A stretch of 64,000 nt of DNA from Flavobacterium enshiense (GTDB lineage Bacteria; Bacteroidota; Bacteroidia; Flavobacteriales; Flavobacteriaceae), in the NCBI RefSeq assembly GCF_022836875.1, contig NZ_CP090376.1:744001-808000 (forward strand). Reading direction: 5' to 3'. Shown one piece after another: positions 27,413 through 36,294 of this stretch. Each line of letters opens with the position of its first letter. The first letter of the stretch is position 1. A model generated the notes under the pieces. The model worked only from the letters and a program-made list of their open reading frames with translations, ran no database searches and was not told the DNA's origin. The position numbers were made by a program, and so were the translations under genes.

Positions 27413-28108
27413 ATGATACAAGCAACCAATTTATCAAAAACGTATAATGGAATTACCGTATTGAATATCGAAAATCTGGAAATTAAAAAAGGTGAGAGTT
27501 TTGGTTTGGTCGGGAACAACGGTGCCGGAAAAACCACTTTCTTCAGTTTGTTGTTGGATTTGATTCAGCCATCAAGCGGAAAAATTACCAGTAACGGCAT
27601 TCAGATCAATACAAGTGAAGCATGGAAACCGTTCACGGCCGCTTTTTTAGACGAAAGTTTTCTTATCGGTTATCTGACCCCGGAAGAGTATTTTTATTTT
27701 ATAGGTGAATTGCGCGGACAAAATAAAGCTGACGTGGATGCTTTGCTTGAAAAACATGAGGATTTTTTCAATGGTGAAATTCTGAAAAAGAAAAAATACC
27801 TGCGAGATCTTTCGAAAGGGAATATGAAAAAAGTGGGTATCATCGCCACATTGATCGGGAATCCGGAAGTGATTATTCTGGATGAACCTTTTGCTAATCT
27901 TGACCCGACCACACAAATTCGTTTAAAGAAAATTATCAAGGAACTGGCTGCCATGCCTGACGTTACCATTTTAGTTTCCAGTCACGATTTGCAGCATACG
28001 GTAGAAGTTTCAGATAGAATTGTAACGCTAGAGAAAGGAAAAATAGTTGGAGACATCCAGACCTCTCCGGAAACACTCAAAGAACTGGAAGCCTTTTTTG
28101 CAGTATAA
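27413..28108 (+). CDS. ABC transporter ATP-binding protein
   Basis: This 231-residue nucleotide-binding subunit has Walker A G-N-N-G-A-G-K-T-T at about residues 35-43. The signature region is unusual, reading L-S-K-G-N-M-K-K-V in place of LSGGQ. Walker B is V-I-I-L-D-E-P-F-A-N-L-D-P, and the H-loop histidine lies in S-S-H-D-L-Q-H. It energises the upstream DUF5687 permease. The degenerate L-S-K-G signature is common in exporters of this class and does not by itself mean inactivity. It is the last gene of the operon and a terminator follows. Confidence 0.93.
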   Translation: MIQATNLSKTYNGITVLNIENLEIKKGESFGLVGNNGAGKTTFFSLLLDLIQPSSGKITSNGIQINTSEAWKPFTAAFLDESFLIGYLTPEEYFYFIGELRGQNKADVDALLEKHEDFFNGEILKKKKYLRDLSKGNMKKVGIIATLIGNPEVIILDEPFANLDPTTQIRLKKIIKELAAMPDVTILVSSHDLQHTVEVSDRIVTLEKGKIVGDIQTSPETLKELEAFFAV

Positions 28109-28113
28109 TTTCT

Positions 28114-28144
28114 AATCCTCTGAAAATTCAGGGGATTTTTTTTT
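28114..28144 (+). terminator. Rho-independent terminator after ABC operon
   Basis: The stem aatcctctga / tcaggggatt (one G-U pair) with the loop aaat is followed by a nine-base T run. Confidence 0.85.
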
Positions 28145-28257
28145 CCGTTGAGCCGATTTTTATCCGCAAATTTCCCACATATTAAAAAGAAACGTATTTT
28201 TACCCTTAGTTATACTAAAAAAAGAGTTTAAAAGTTAAAGGAATAAAACGTTTCACC

Positions 28258-30927
28258 TTGAAAGACAAAAAGTTAAAATATCTGTTTGCGGTTTCATTTT
28301 TGGCATTGCTGATAGCGTGCTCTACAAAAAAGAATACATGGCTCAGCCGAAATTCCCATGCTCTTTCCGCCAAAGATAATATTTTATACAATGGGTATTT
28401 AGCCTTTGATAAGGGAGTGGAGGATGTGAAAGCAACCTACAAGGATAATTTTTGGGACATTCTTCCGGTAGAACGTATGCAGGAAAAGACCGAGGCAATA
28501 CTTCCGGGTGAAAGTAAAAATCCCAACTTTATAAGAGCGGAGGAGAAGGCAACAAAAGCCATCCAGAAACATTCCATGTATATTGACGGAAGCGAAAAGA
28601 ATCCGCAGATGGACGAGGCGCATTTGCTTTTAGGAAAAGCGCGTTATTATGACAATCGTTTTATTCCGGCGCTGGATGCCTTCAACTATATATTGTATAA
28701 GTATTCCAATAGCGATAAGATTTACGAAGCTAAAATCTGGAGGGAAAAAACCAACATCCGTCTCGAAAATGATGCTCAGGCCATCAAGAACTTAAAATTA
28801 CTTCTTAAGGGTAGCAAACTGCAAGATCAGCTGCATGCCGATGCTAATGCTATTCTGGCGCAGGCTTACATGAACACCAACGTTAAGGACACCGCAATAG
28901 CCAAACTAAAAATTGCCCGCGACCTGACTAAACATAAAGAAGAAAGAGCCCGTTATAATTTTATTCTGGGACAATTGTATGAGAGCCTGAATTATCCCGA
29001 CAGTGCCTATGCTGCTTTTCAGGAAGTAATCGATATGAAGCGTAAATCACCACGACGTTACGTAATATGGGCGCATGCCAAACAAGCGCAACAGTTTGAT
29101 TACAAAAGCGGAGACACGCTTGCTTTTTCTGAAAAGTATGATGATTTGCTTAAAGACAGAGAGAACAGACCTTATCTTGACGTGATCAATCATCAAAAAG
29201 GAATGTTTTATGACAAGTTGGGAAAAAACCGAGAAGCCAAAAAACATTATAATAATTCGTTACGCTCCGTATCTCAGGATAATTACCTGGTGGCTTCCAA
29301 TTACCGCAATCTGGCTGCAATTTATTTTGAGGAAGCAAAATACAGAATGGCCGGTCAGTATTATGACAGTACATTGCTTCGTCTGGACGAGAGATCAAGA
29401 GAGCATTACAGTGTTAAGAAGAAAAGAGAAAATCTTGCCGATGTAATAAAGTACGAAGATATCATTACTAATAACGACAGTATTCTTAAAGTCGTTGCCA
29501 TGAGCGAAAATGAGAGAAGAAATTTCTACGAAGCCTACATTTCTAAACTAAAGATCGAAGACGAGAAGAAAGCATTAGAAGCCGCTAAAAGAGCGGAAGA
29601 AGGACAAAGACAAAATCAGGTAAACCCTCAAAGCATGATTCAGGGTGGCGATAATCAAGAGGGATTAAAAGGAGGTAAAAAGCTTCCGGTGTCCAGCGAA
29701 CCAATGCCGATGCAGCCGCCAACCATGCAGCCGCCAACCGGCCAACCTCCTGTTGCGATGGGGAACCAGTCTAGTTTTTATTTCTATAATCCAAATACGG
29801 TAGCTTTTGGAAAAGGTGAATTCCGAAAAAAATGGGGTAACCGAACTTTAAAGGATAATTGGCGTTGGGCTTCAGCTGAAGAATCGACTGATGTTAATGA
29901 AGAAAACGATACACTTGCCCAAGAGGTGGCTAAAGCGGATGAAATTCCTGTAATTAAAGTCGAAAAACCGCAATATTCGGTCGATTTTTATACCAGTCAG
30001 CTGCCAAGTGATCAGAAAGTATTGGACAGTTTGGTTAAAGACCGAAATTTTGCCTATTTCCAGTTGGGCAATATTTATAAGGAGAAGTTCAAAGAATACG
30101 AATTGGCCGCTTCAAGACTGGAAACGCTTTTAACGAAGAATCCGGAAGAACGGTTGGTATTGCCCGCAAAATATAATCTGTATAAAATATATGAAATCAT
30201 CAATCCGTCTAAGGCGGAAGCGATGAAAAACGACATTATTGCGAATTATCCAAGCAGTCATTATGCACAGATTTTATCCAATTCAGCGGTTGGTCAAATT
30301 ACCGATACCCCAGAAGTTGCATATGGCAACTTGTTTAAGAAATATGAGCAGGGACTTTATCAGGAGGCGTTGATCGAAGCGGATCGGATGATTCAGAATT
30401 TTGCAGGAGATTCGATGGCAGCAAAATTTGAATTGTTGCGTGCGCGTATCATTGCCCGATTGGAAGGCCTTGATCAGTATAAAAATGAATTAATAAGTAT
30501 AGCCAAAAATTATCCGACCATCGAAGAAGGCAAAGAGGCTGATGCTTTGGTGAAAAACGACATTCCGAAACTGGAACAGATGCAATTAGGTAAAGGAACG
30601 CCGGTTAGCTGGAAAATCGTATACGAAATTCCGTATCCGAATGCCGGCGATGCAAAAGTTAAAGCCTTAACCGATAAATTGGCTGCATTTATTAAGGATA
30701 GAAATAGTACGAAAATCGTAATGTCAAACGATGTTTATCTGAAGGATAAGAGTTTTATTGTGATTCATGGTTTTGCAAGCAAAGATGGAGCTGAATCGAC
30801 TGTATCAGTATTAAGAGACTTCAAAGGATACAAGGTGAAGGAACCTGCTTTTGTAATTTCGAATGAAGATTATAAGGTAGTTCAAATCAAGAAGAACCTT
30901 TCAGAATATTTGGCAACAATTAAATAG
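28258..30927 (+). CDS. sprE: Type IX secretion/gliding lipoprotein SprE (PorW)
   Basis: This 889-residue protein starts with a lipoprotein signal and lipobox Cys21 (LLIAC-S-T-K-K). The next segment, L-S-R-N-S-H-A-L and I-L-Y-N-G-Y-L-A, is typical of SprE/PorW. Tetratricopeptide-like helical pairs fill most of residues 95-430 and 600-760. A Pro/Gln/Met-rich spacer lies at about 480-500. SprE is required for type IX secretion and gliding motility in Flavobacterium and acts in the periplasm near the PorK/N ring. The start is a TTG at 28258. No ATG precedes the signal peptide, so TTG is the only start that keeps it. Confidence 0.93.
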   Translation: MKDKKLKYLFAVSFLALLIACSTKKNTWLSRNSHALSAKDNILYNGYLAFDKGVEDVKATYKDNFWDILPVERMQEKTEAILPGESKNPNFIRAEEKATKAIQKHSMYIDGSEKNPQMDEAHLLLGKARYYDNRFIPALDAFNYILYKYSNSDKIYEAKIWREKTNIRLENDAQAIKNLKLLLKGSKLQDQLHADANAILAQAYMNTNVKDTAIAKLKIARDLTKHKEERARYNFILGQLYESLNYPDSAYAAFQEVIDMKRKSPRRYVIWAHAKQAQQFDYKSGDTLAFSEKYDDLLKDRENRPYLDVINHQKGMFYDKLGKNREAKKHYNNSLRSVSQDNYLVASNYRNLAAIYFEEAKYRMAGQYYDSTLLRLDERSREHYSVKKKRENLADVIKYEDIITNNDSILKVVAMSENERRNFYEAYISKLKIEDEKKALEAAKRAEEGQRQNQVNPQSMIQGGDNQEGLKGGKKLPVSSEPMPMQPPTMQPPTGQPPVAMGNQSSFYFYNPNTVAFGKGEFRKKWGNRTLKDNWRWASAEESTDVNEENDTLAQEVAKADEIPVIKVEKPQYSVDFYTSQLPSDQKVLDSLVKDRNFAYFQLGNIYKEKFKEYELAASRLETLLTKNPEERLVLPAKYNLYKIYEIINPSKAEAMKNDIIANYPSSHYAQILSNSAVGQITDTPEVAYGNLFKKYEQGLYQEALIEADRMIQNFAGDSMAAKFELLRARIIARLEGLDQYKNELISIAKNYPTIEEGKEADALVKNDIPKLEQMQLGKGTPVSWKIVYEIPYPNAGDAKVKALTDKLAAFIKDRNSTKIVMSNDVYLKDKSFIVIHGFASKDGAESTVSVLRDFKGYKVKEPAFVISNEDYKVVQIKKNLSEYLATIK

Positions 30928-30928
30928 T

Positions 30929-31297
30929 ATGTTCGACAAACCGCAAAAATCATATACGGATTTATTGGGTAAAACCAATAGAATAGTTGAAGGGACAACC
31001 ATTGAAGGAAATATCGTTTCCCAGGCTGATTTTCGTCTGGACGGACATCTGAAGGGGAACTTTTCCTCGGCGGGACGTTTGGTTATTGGTCCGTCCGGGA
31101 GTGTTACCGGGGATGTTATTTGCAGAACGGCAGATATAGAAGGAAAGTTTGACGGAAAAATTGATGTTACTGAAATGTTGAACATCCGTTCTAAGGCTGT
31201 CATTAAAGGGGAAGCGATAGTCGGAAAACTTTCGGTGGAACCCGGTGCCGACTTCAGTGCTTCGTGTGTAATGCGAAATGCCCTAAAAAATCAGTAA
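30929..31297 (+). CDS. Bactofilin (polymer-forming cytoskeletal protein)
   Basis: This 122-residue protein has the right-handed beta-helix pattern of bactofilins (N-R-I-V-E-G-T-T-I-E-G-N, F-R-L-D-G-H-L-K-G, L-V-I-G-P-S-G-S-V-T-G-D). Bactofilins polymerise without nucleotides and organise envelope machines or cell shape. The gene begins two bases after sprE and ends two bases before atpZ, so it is co-transcribed with both. The variable short N- and C-tails are normal for the family. Confidence 0.92.
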   Translation: MFDKPQKSYTDLLGKTNRIVEGTTIEGNIVSQADFRLDGHLKGNFSSAGRLVIGPSGSVTGDVICRTADIEGKFDGKIDVTEMLNIRSKAVIKGEAIVGKLSVEPGADFSASCVMRNALKNQ

Positions 31298-31299
31298 TC

Positions 31300-31527
31300 A
31301 TGGAAGATCCCCAAAAAAAAAGACCTTATAATAAGTGGATGGCATTAATTAACATTCCATTTCAAATGGGAATTATTATTTTTGCATTCGCCTGGCTGGG
31401 TACATGGCTTGATGAAAAATATCCCAACGAGAACGATTTGTATGTAAAAATCTTAACGCTTGTTGGTGTTTTTATCGCGCTGTATAATGTAATCCGACAA
31501 GTGAATGACTTAAATAACTCAAAATAA
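31300..31527 (+). CDS. atpZ: AtpZ/AtpI-like small ATP synthase accessory protein
   Basis: This 75-residue protein has two transmembrane helices. The first is F-Q-M-G-I-I-I-F-A-F-A-W-L-G-T-W-L-D, and the conserved W-L-D-E-K-Y-P lies between them. The second is L-T-L-V-G-V-F-I-A-L-Y-N-V. AtpZ proteins assist c-ring assembly or Mg2+/Ca2+ uptake with AtpI. The frame extends upstream to a GTG at 31264 inside the bactofilin gene. The ATG at 31300, just after the bactofilin stop, is the natural start. Confidence 0.85.
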   Translation: MEDPQKKRPYNKWMALINIPFQMGIIIFAFAWLGTWLDEKYPNENDLYVKILTLVGVFIALYNVIRQVNDLNNSK

Positions 31528-31935
31528 ATGAATTGGAAAAAATTCAGGACTGTCTTTGCCTTACTTATTATTGCGCCCATCCTAGCAGGATTCAATATAG
31601 TGATTGTTAAATCTTTGGTTTCTGCTGAAATTTATGAATCATTCCATTATCCCTTACCGTTGCTGTATTGTCTTTTTACGGCTGCTTCGGTAGTAATCCT
31701 TTTGATTGGAATAATAACAAAACAAAGAAGTTCGGTTCAGGTTGGGAATGTTTTTTTGGTTACGACTTCGGTTAAAATGGCATTGTGCTATGTCTTAATT
31801 CAACCGGTCCTGAATACGGACACACAAAGCGCACATTTTGAAAAAATCAATTTTTTTGTAATTTTCATTTTGTTTTTAGCAATAGAAGTTGTTTTGACTT
31901 CAAGATTTTTAAATGAGGACGATAAAAAGGGTTAA
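31528..31935 (+). CDS. Four-helix membrane protein preceding atpB (DUF6168/AtpI-like)
   Basis: This 135-residue protein has four hydrophobic helices (about residues 8-28, 42-62, 70-95, 107-126) and a charged C-terminus N-E-D-D-K-K-G. The position between atpZ and atpB and the four-helix layout fit an AtpI-like accessory. In flavobacteria this gene is often labelled DUF6168. It abuts atpZ with no gap. A separate promoter for atpB follows, so it belongs to the sprE transcript. Confidence 0.75.
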   Translation: MNWKKFRTVFALLIIAPILAGFNIVIVKSLVSAEIYESFHYPLPLLYCLFTAASVVILLIGIITKQRSSVQVGNVFLVTTSVKMALCYVLIQPVLNTDTQSAHFEKINFFVIFILFLAIEVVLTSRFLNEDDKKG

Positions 31936-31972
31936 AATTCATAAATGCATCAAAAAAAAGCATTTAATACTC

Positions 31973-32001
31973 TTGGGGTATTAATTTTAAATGTACCTTT
32001 G
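31973..32001 (+). promoter_or_regulatory. Promoter of the atpBEFHAG operon
   Basis: TTG (31973-31975), an 18-base spacer, then TACCTTTG (31994-32001), a full match to the Bacteroidota TTG/TAnnTTTG promoter. Transcription should start near 32006, about 38 bases before the atpB ATG. Confidence 0.75.
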
Positions 32002-32043
32002 CGCCAAATTTAAAGACCTAAGAATTAAGATATTTAATAAGGT

Positions 32044-33255
32044 ATGGTGATTTCAAAACAACCTGTAAGATTTATGTTAGCAGCTTTTGTAGGATTGATT
32101 TCTTCTGTTGCAATGGCAAATCCAACAACAGATTCTACTCAAGTAAAAACTGAGACTGCTCACGAAGTACAAGCAACTGCGCCAACAGCTCATGCTGAAG
32201 TAGGGCATGAAGAAAAAGCGCTAACTCCAGAGGAGGAGAAAAGAACGAAAGTGGATGCTTTTATCGATCACCACCTTCAGGATTCTCACGATTTCGTTTT
32301 CTTCTCAGATGAGAAAGAAGCGGCACATTACGGATTTTCTTTGCCGGTTATTTTATTGGATGGCGGATTAAAAGTTTTTTCATCTTCAAAATTACACCAT
32401 GGTGAAGCTGTTGCTGAAGTAGACGGTAACTATTATAAATTGTTCCATGGTAAAATCTACAAAACGGATGCTGCCGGGACTATCAATCTTGATGAGCACC
32501 ACCACCCAACGAATGCAAAACCGCTTGATTTTTCAATAACTAAAAACGTATTGTCGTTGTTAGTGGTTTCTGCAATGTTGCTATTCATGTTTACAAGCTT
32601 AGCGAAATCATATAAAAAAGGTCCGGTTCCAACAGGTTTCGGAAGAGTTTTGGAGCCACTTATTATTTTCATCAGAGATGAGATAGCGATTCCAAACATC
32701 GGTGAGAAAAAATACAGAAAGTTCATGGGGTATCTGTTAACGGTATTCTTCCTGATCTGGTTGTTGAACCTTTTAGGGATGACTCCTCTTGGAATTAACG
32801 TAACTGGTAATATTGCAGTGACAGTTTGTTTGGCAATTTTTACTTATTTCATTACACAATTTAGTGCAAATAAAGATTATTGGGGACACATCTTCTGGAT
32901 GCCAGGAGTGCCGGTGCCGATGAAAATTATTTTAGCGCCAATTGAAATTTTGGGAACATTAACGAAACCTTTCGCATTATTAATCCGTTTGTTCGCAAAC
33001 ATTACTGCTGGTCACGTAGTAATCATGAGTTTAATTGCGATGATTTTCGTAGGTAAGAATCTGGCTGCTGATTTGCCAATCTCTTTTGGCTTAACGTTGT
33101 TCATCTCTTTAATTGAGTTGTTGGTAGCATTCTTGCAGGCCTTCATCTTTACCATGATGTCTTCGTTGTTCATTGGTATGGCTGTACAGGATCATCATCA
33201 TGATGAGCACGAACACCACGATGGACATGATTTCACAGATAATTCAATTGTTTAA
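32044..33255 (+). CDS. atpB: F1Fo ATP synthase subunit a
   Basis: This 403-residue subunit forms the proton half-channels. The conserved arginine facing the c-ring is R315 in L-L-I-R-L-F-A-N-I-T-A-G-H, and Q-A-F-I-F-T-M-M-S lies near the end. About 165 residues precede the first Fo helix. They begin with a cleavable-looking signal peptide (V-A-M-A-N) and include a histidine- and glutamate-rich stretch. The C-terminus is also His/Asp-rich. Such long a-subunits occur throughout Bacteroidota, so this is family-typical. It is the first gene of the operon, preceded by its own promoter. Confidence 0.95.
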   Translation: MVISKQPVRFMLAAFVGLISSVAMANPTTDSTQVKTETAHEVQATAPTAHAEVGHEEKALTPEEEKRTKVDAFIDHHLQDSHDFVFFSDEKEAAHYGFSLPVILLDGGLKVFSSSKLHHGEAVAEVDGNYYKLFHGKIYKTDAAGTINLDEHHHPTNAKPLDFSITKNVLSLLVVSAMLLFMFTSLAKSYKKGPVPTGFGRVLEPLIIFIRDEIAIPNIGEKKYRKFMGYLLTVFFLIWLLNLLGMTPLGINVTGNIAVTVCLAIFTYFITQFSANKDYWGHIFWMPGVPVPMKIILAPIEILGTLTKPFALLIRLFANITAGHVVIMSLIAMIFVGKNLAADLPISFGLTLFISLIELLVAFLQAFIFTMMSSLFIGMAVQDHHHDEHEHHDGHDFTDNSIV

Positions 33256-33286
33256 TTTAGAAGTTTAATTTTATATATATATACTT

Positions 33287-33484
33287 ATGGGAACTATTCC
33301 AACGTTAGTAGGTGCAGGTTTAGTAGTAATCGGTGCTGGTTTAGGTTTAGGTAGAATCGGTGGATCTGCTATGGACGCTATTGCTCGTCAGCCAGAAGCT
33401 GCTGGAAAAATCCAAACAGCGATGATCATCATCGCAGCTTTATTAGAAGGTTTAAGCTTTGCTGCTTTGATCTTAGGAAAATAA
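33287..33484 (+). CDS. atpE: F1Fo ATP synthase subunit c
   Basis: This 65-residue hairpin of two glycine-rich helices has the polar loop R34-Q-P-E. The ion-binding carboxylate is Glu54 in A-L-L-E-G-L-S-F. The residue after Glu54 is Gly, not the Ser/Thr of Na+-binding rings, so proton coupling is likely. It is followed at 33500-33535 by a strong hairpin inside the operon, which may stabilise this part of the mRNA or limit read-through and so favour many c subunits per complex. Confidence 0.97.
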   Translation: MGTIPTLVGAGLVVIGAGLGLGRIGGSAMDAIARQPEAAGKIQTAMIIIAALLEGLSFAALILGK

Positions 33485-33499
33485 TAAAGAGAAAACAGA

Positions 33500-33535
33500 C
33501 AATACCTGTAACGGTTGGTTACAGGTGTTGTTTTT
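33500..33535 (+). terminator. Terminator-like hairpin between atpE and atpF
   Basis: Thirteen-base arms (33500-33512 and 33518-33530, one G-U pair) surround the loop GGTTG and are followed by TTTTT. No promoter element is visible before atpF, so it is probably a partial terminator or an mRNA-processing boundary. Confidence 0.75.
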
Positions 33536-33573
33536 AAAAAAAGTAAAAAAATTAAATCATAATATAGTCTACA

Positions 33574-34074
33574 ATGGAGAAGTTAATTAACGATTTTTCA
33601 TTCGGTTTATTCTTTTGGCAAGCAATTATCTTATTGGTGTTGATTTTCCTTATGGTGAAATTTGCATGGAAACCAATTATGGCGTCAATTTCGGCTAGAG
33701 AAGATGGTATCAGAGATGCTATCGCTTCAGCTGAAACAGCTAAGAAAGAGATGATGAATCTTAAAGCTGATAATCAAAGATTATTAGACGAAGCTCGTGC
33801 TGAAAGAGATACTATGCTTAAAGAAGCACGTGAAATCAAAGAAAAAATGATTGCTGATGCGAAATCTGAAGCTCAAGTACAAGGAGCGAAAATGATCGAG
33901 CAGGCAAAAGCGACTATCGAAAGCGAGAAAAACGCAGCTTTGGCTGAATTGAAAAATCAGGTTTCTGGTCTTTCTGTTCAAATCGCTGAAAAATTATTAA
34001 AAGGTGAACTTTCTGATAAATCTTCTCAAACTGCATTGGTTGAGAGAATGTTAGAAGAAGTAAAATTAAATTAA
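33574..34074 (+). CDS. atpF: F1Fo ATP synthase subunit b
   Basis: This 166-residue stator subunit has an N-terminal transmembrane helix (residues about 8-28, FGLFFWQAIILLVLIFLMV). A long charged amphipathic helix, rich in Ala, Glu and Lys, follows to the C-terminus, where V-Q-I-A-E-K-L-L-K-G precedes the delta-binding end. Length and pattern match the family. It lies six bases before atpH. Confidence 0.96.
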   Translation: MEKLINDFSFGLFFWQAIILLVLIFLMVKFAWKPIMASISAREDGIRDAIASAETAKKEMMNLKADNQRLLDEARAERDTMLKEAREIKEKMIADAKSEAQVQGAKMIEQAKATIESEKNAALAELKNQVSGLSVQIAEKLLKGELSDKSSQTALVERMLEEVKLN

Positions 34075-34080
34075 TCGTAT

Positions 34081-34608
34081 ATGTCAAGAGCAGCGATTAG
34101 ATATGCAAAAGCAATTTTAGATATTGCGAACTCTAATGGAAAAGCGGCAAACGTTAACGACGACATGAAGTCTATCGTTGCGGCTGTAGCGGAAAGCAAA
34201 GAGTTGAAAGAATTTTTATCAAACCCGACTGTGAAGGGTGACGTAAAAGTGTCGGCTTTATCAGAAGTATTTGCTTCTGTTCAAAACGAAACAAAAAGTT
34301 TGTTCCGATTGTTATTGGAAAACAAAAGATTCGAGATTTTACCGGCGGTAGCTTCTCAGTACAATCTGTTGTTTGACGAGTTAAGCGGTGTGGAAGTGGC
34401 AAAAGTAACAACTGCTTTTCCTATCACTCCGGAATTGGAAGCAAAAGTATTGGCAAAAGTTAAGGAATTTTCAACTAAATCCGTTACTATCGTTAACATT
34501 GTAGATGAGTCAATCATCGGCGGGTTTATCTTGAGACTTGGCGACAAACAGTACAATGCTTCTATAGCAAACAGTTTACAAACATTAAAAAGAGAACTTT
34601 TAAATTAG
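34081..34608 (+). CDS. atpH: F1Fo ATP synthase subunit delta
   Basis: This 175-residue stator subunit joins the b dimer to the top of F1. The N-terminal helical domain starts R-A-A-I-R-Y-A-K-A-I-L-D-I-A. The C-terminal signature I-V-N-I-V-D-E-S-I-I-G-G-F-I-L-R-L-G-D is the family hallmark. It sits between atpF and atpA in the standard order. Confidence 0.96.
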   Translation: MSRAAIRYAKAILDIANSNGKAANVNDDMKSIVAAVAESKELKEFLSNPTVKGDVKVSALSEVFASVQNETKSLFRLLLENKRFEILPAVASQYNLLFDELSGVEVAKVTTAFPITPELEAKVLAKVKEFSTKSVTIVNIVDESIIGGFILRLGDKQYNASIANSLQTLKRELLN

Positions 34609-34645
34609 TATTTACCATACCGAAAGGTGTTAAATTATAAACAGA

Positions 34646-36220
34646 ATGGCAGAAATTAAAGCTGCTGAAATTTCAGCAATATTAAAGAAACAATTATCTG
34701 GTTTTGAATCAGGTGCTACTTTAGAGGAAGTGGGAACAGTTCTTCAGGTAGGAGACGGTATCGCTCGTGTTTACGGTTTGTCTAATGCACAATACGGTGA
34801 GTTAGTACAATTCGATAACGGGTTGGAAGCTATTGTATTGAATCTTGAGGAAGATAACGTAGGGGTTGTATTGTTAGGACCATCTACAGGAATCAAAGAA
34901 GGTTCAACTGTGAAAAGAACTCAGCGTATCGCTTCTTTAAAAGTTGGTGAGCAAATGGTAGGTCGTGTTGTGGATACATTAGGTTTCCCTATCGACGGTA
35001 AAGGACCAATCGGTGGTGACCTTTACGAAATGCCATTGGAAAGAAAAGCTCCTGGAGTTATCTTCCGTCAGCCGGTAAACGAGCCGCTACAAACAGGTAT
35101 CAAATCTATCGATGCGATGATCCCAGTTGGTCGTGGACAGCGTGAGTTGGTTATCGGTGACCGTCAAACTGGTAAAACTACAGTATGTATCGATACCATT
35201 TTGAACCAAAAAGAATTTTATGATGCTGGTAAACCAGTATTCTGTATATATGTTGCTATAGGACAAAAAGCTTCTACAGTAGCTGGTATCGCAAAAACAT
35301 TAGAAGAAAAAGGTGCAATGGCTTATACAGTTATCGTTGCAGCTAACGCTTCTGACCCTGCTCCAATGCAGGTATACGCTCCAATGGCGGGTGCTGCAAT
35401 TGGTGAGTATTTCCGTGATTCAGGTCGTCCTGCTTTGATCATCTATGATGATCTATCTAAACAGGCGGTTGCTTACCGTGAGGTGTCTTTGTTGTTAAGA
35501 AGACCACCGGGACGTGAGGCTTATCCTGGAGACGTATTCTACCTACACTCTCGTTTATTAGAAAGAGCTTGTAAAGTAATTGCTGATGACAGCATTGCTA
35601 AAAACATGAATGACTTACCGGAATCGTTAAGACCAATCGTTAAAGGTGGTGGATCGTTAACAGCGTTACCAATCATCGAAACGCAAGCGGGTGACGTTTC
35701 TGCTTATATCCCAACAAACGTAATTTCGATTACTGACGGACAGATCTTCTTGGAGTCTGACTTGTTCAACTCAGGGGTTCGTCCAGCGATTAACGTAGGT
35801 ATCTCCGTATCTCGTGTAGGAGGTAACGCGCAGATCAAATCGATGAAAAAAGTATCGGGTACATTGAAATTAGACCAAGCGCAGTTCCGTGAATTAGAAG
35901 CTTTCGCGAAATTCGGTTCTGACTTGGATGCTGTTACTTTGAACGTAATCGAAAAAGGTAGACGTAACGTAGAAATCTTGAAACAATCTGTAAACACTCC
36001 GTTTACTGTTGAAGATCAGGTTGCGATTATCTATGCTGGAACTAAAAACTTATTGAGAACCGTTCCTGTAAACAAAGTAAAAGAATTCGAAAAAGATTTC
36101 TTAGAGTACTTAAATGCAAAACACAGAGATATACTTGACGCTTTAAAAGCTGGTAAATTCGACGATAACATCACTGATGTTTTAGAGAAAGCAGCAAAAG
36201 AGATTTCTGCAAAATATTAA
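34646..36220 (+). CDS. atpA: F1 ATP synthase subunit alpha
   Basis: This 524-residue non-catalytic nucleotide-binding subunit has the P-loop G-D-R-Q-T-G-K-T-T at about residues 171-179. Also present are the Y-D-D-L-S-K-Q-A segment and [13 protein letters not shown] with the conserved arginine that reaches the catalytic site. Codon choice is strongly biased, as expected for a highly expressed gene. A palindromic element at 36227-36284 separates it from atpG. Confidence 0.98.
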   Translation: MAEIKAAEISAILKKQLSGFESGATLEEVGTVLQVGDGIARVYGLSNAQYGELVQFDNGLEAIVLNLEEDNVGVVLLGPSTGIKEGSTVKRTQRIASLKVGEQMVGRVVDTLGFPIDGKGPIGGDLYEMPLERKAPGVIFRQPVNEPLQTGIKSIDAMIPVGRGQRELVIGDRQTGKTTVCIDTILNQKEFYDAGKPVFCIYVAIGQKASTVAGIAKTLEEKGAMAYTVIVAANASDPAPMQVYAPMAGAAIGEYFRDSGRPALIIYDDLSKQAVAYREVSLLLRRPPGREAYPGDVFYLHSRLLERACKVIADDSIAKNMNDLPESLRPIVKGGGSLTALPIIETQAGDVSAYIPTNVISITDGQIFLESDLFNSGVRPAINVGISVSRVGGNAQIKSMKKVSGTLKLDQAQFRELEAFAKFGSDLDAVTLNVIEKGRRNVEILKQSVNTPFTVEDQVAIIYAGTKNLLRTVPVNKVKEFEKDFLEYLNAKHRDILDALKAGKFDDNITDVLEKAAKEISAKY

Positions 36221-36226
36221 TAAAAA

Positions 36227-36284
36227 GTGATTAGTGATTAGTAGTTGGTAAAAAGCCAGCTACTAATTACTGGTAACTAATTAC
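36227..36284. repeat. Intergenic imperfect palindrome between atpA and atpG
   Basis: The left arm 36227-36248 and right arm 36256-36284 flank the loop taaaaag. The innermost 12 bases (attagtagttgg / ccagctactaat) pair fully with one G-U. The outer parts repeat the ATTAGT/ACTAAT theme. There is no T run, so it is not a classical terminator. It looks like a dispersed palindromic repeat. Confidence 0.7.
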
Positions 36285-36294
36285 TAAAAGAAGA

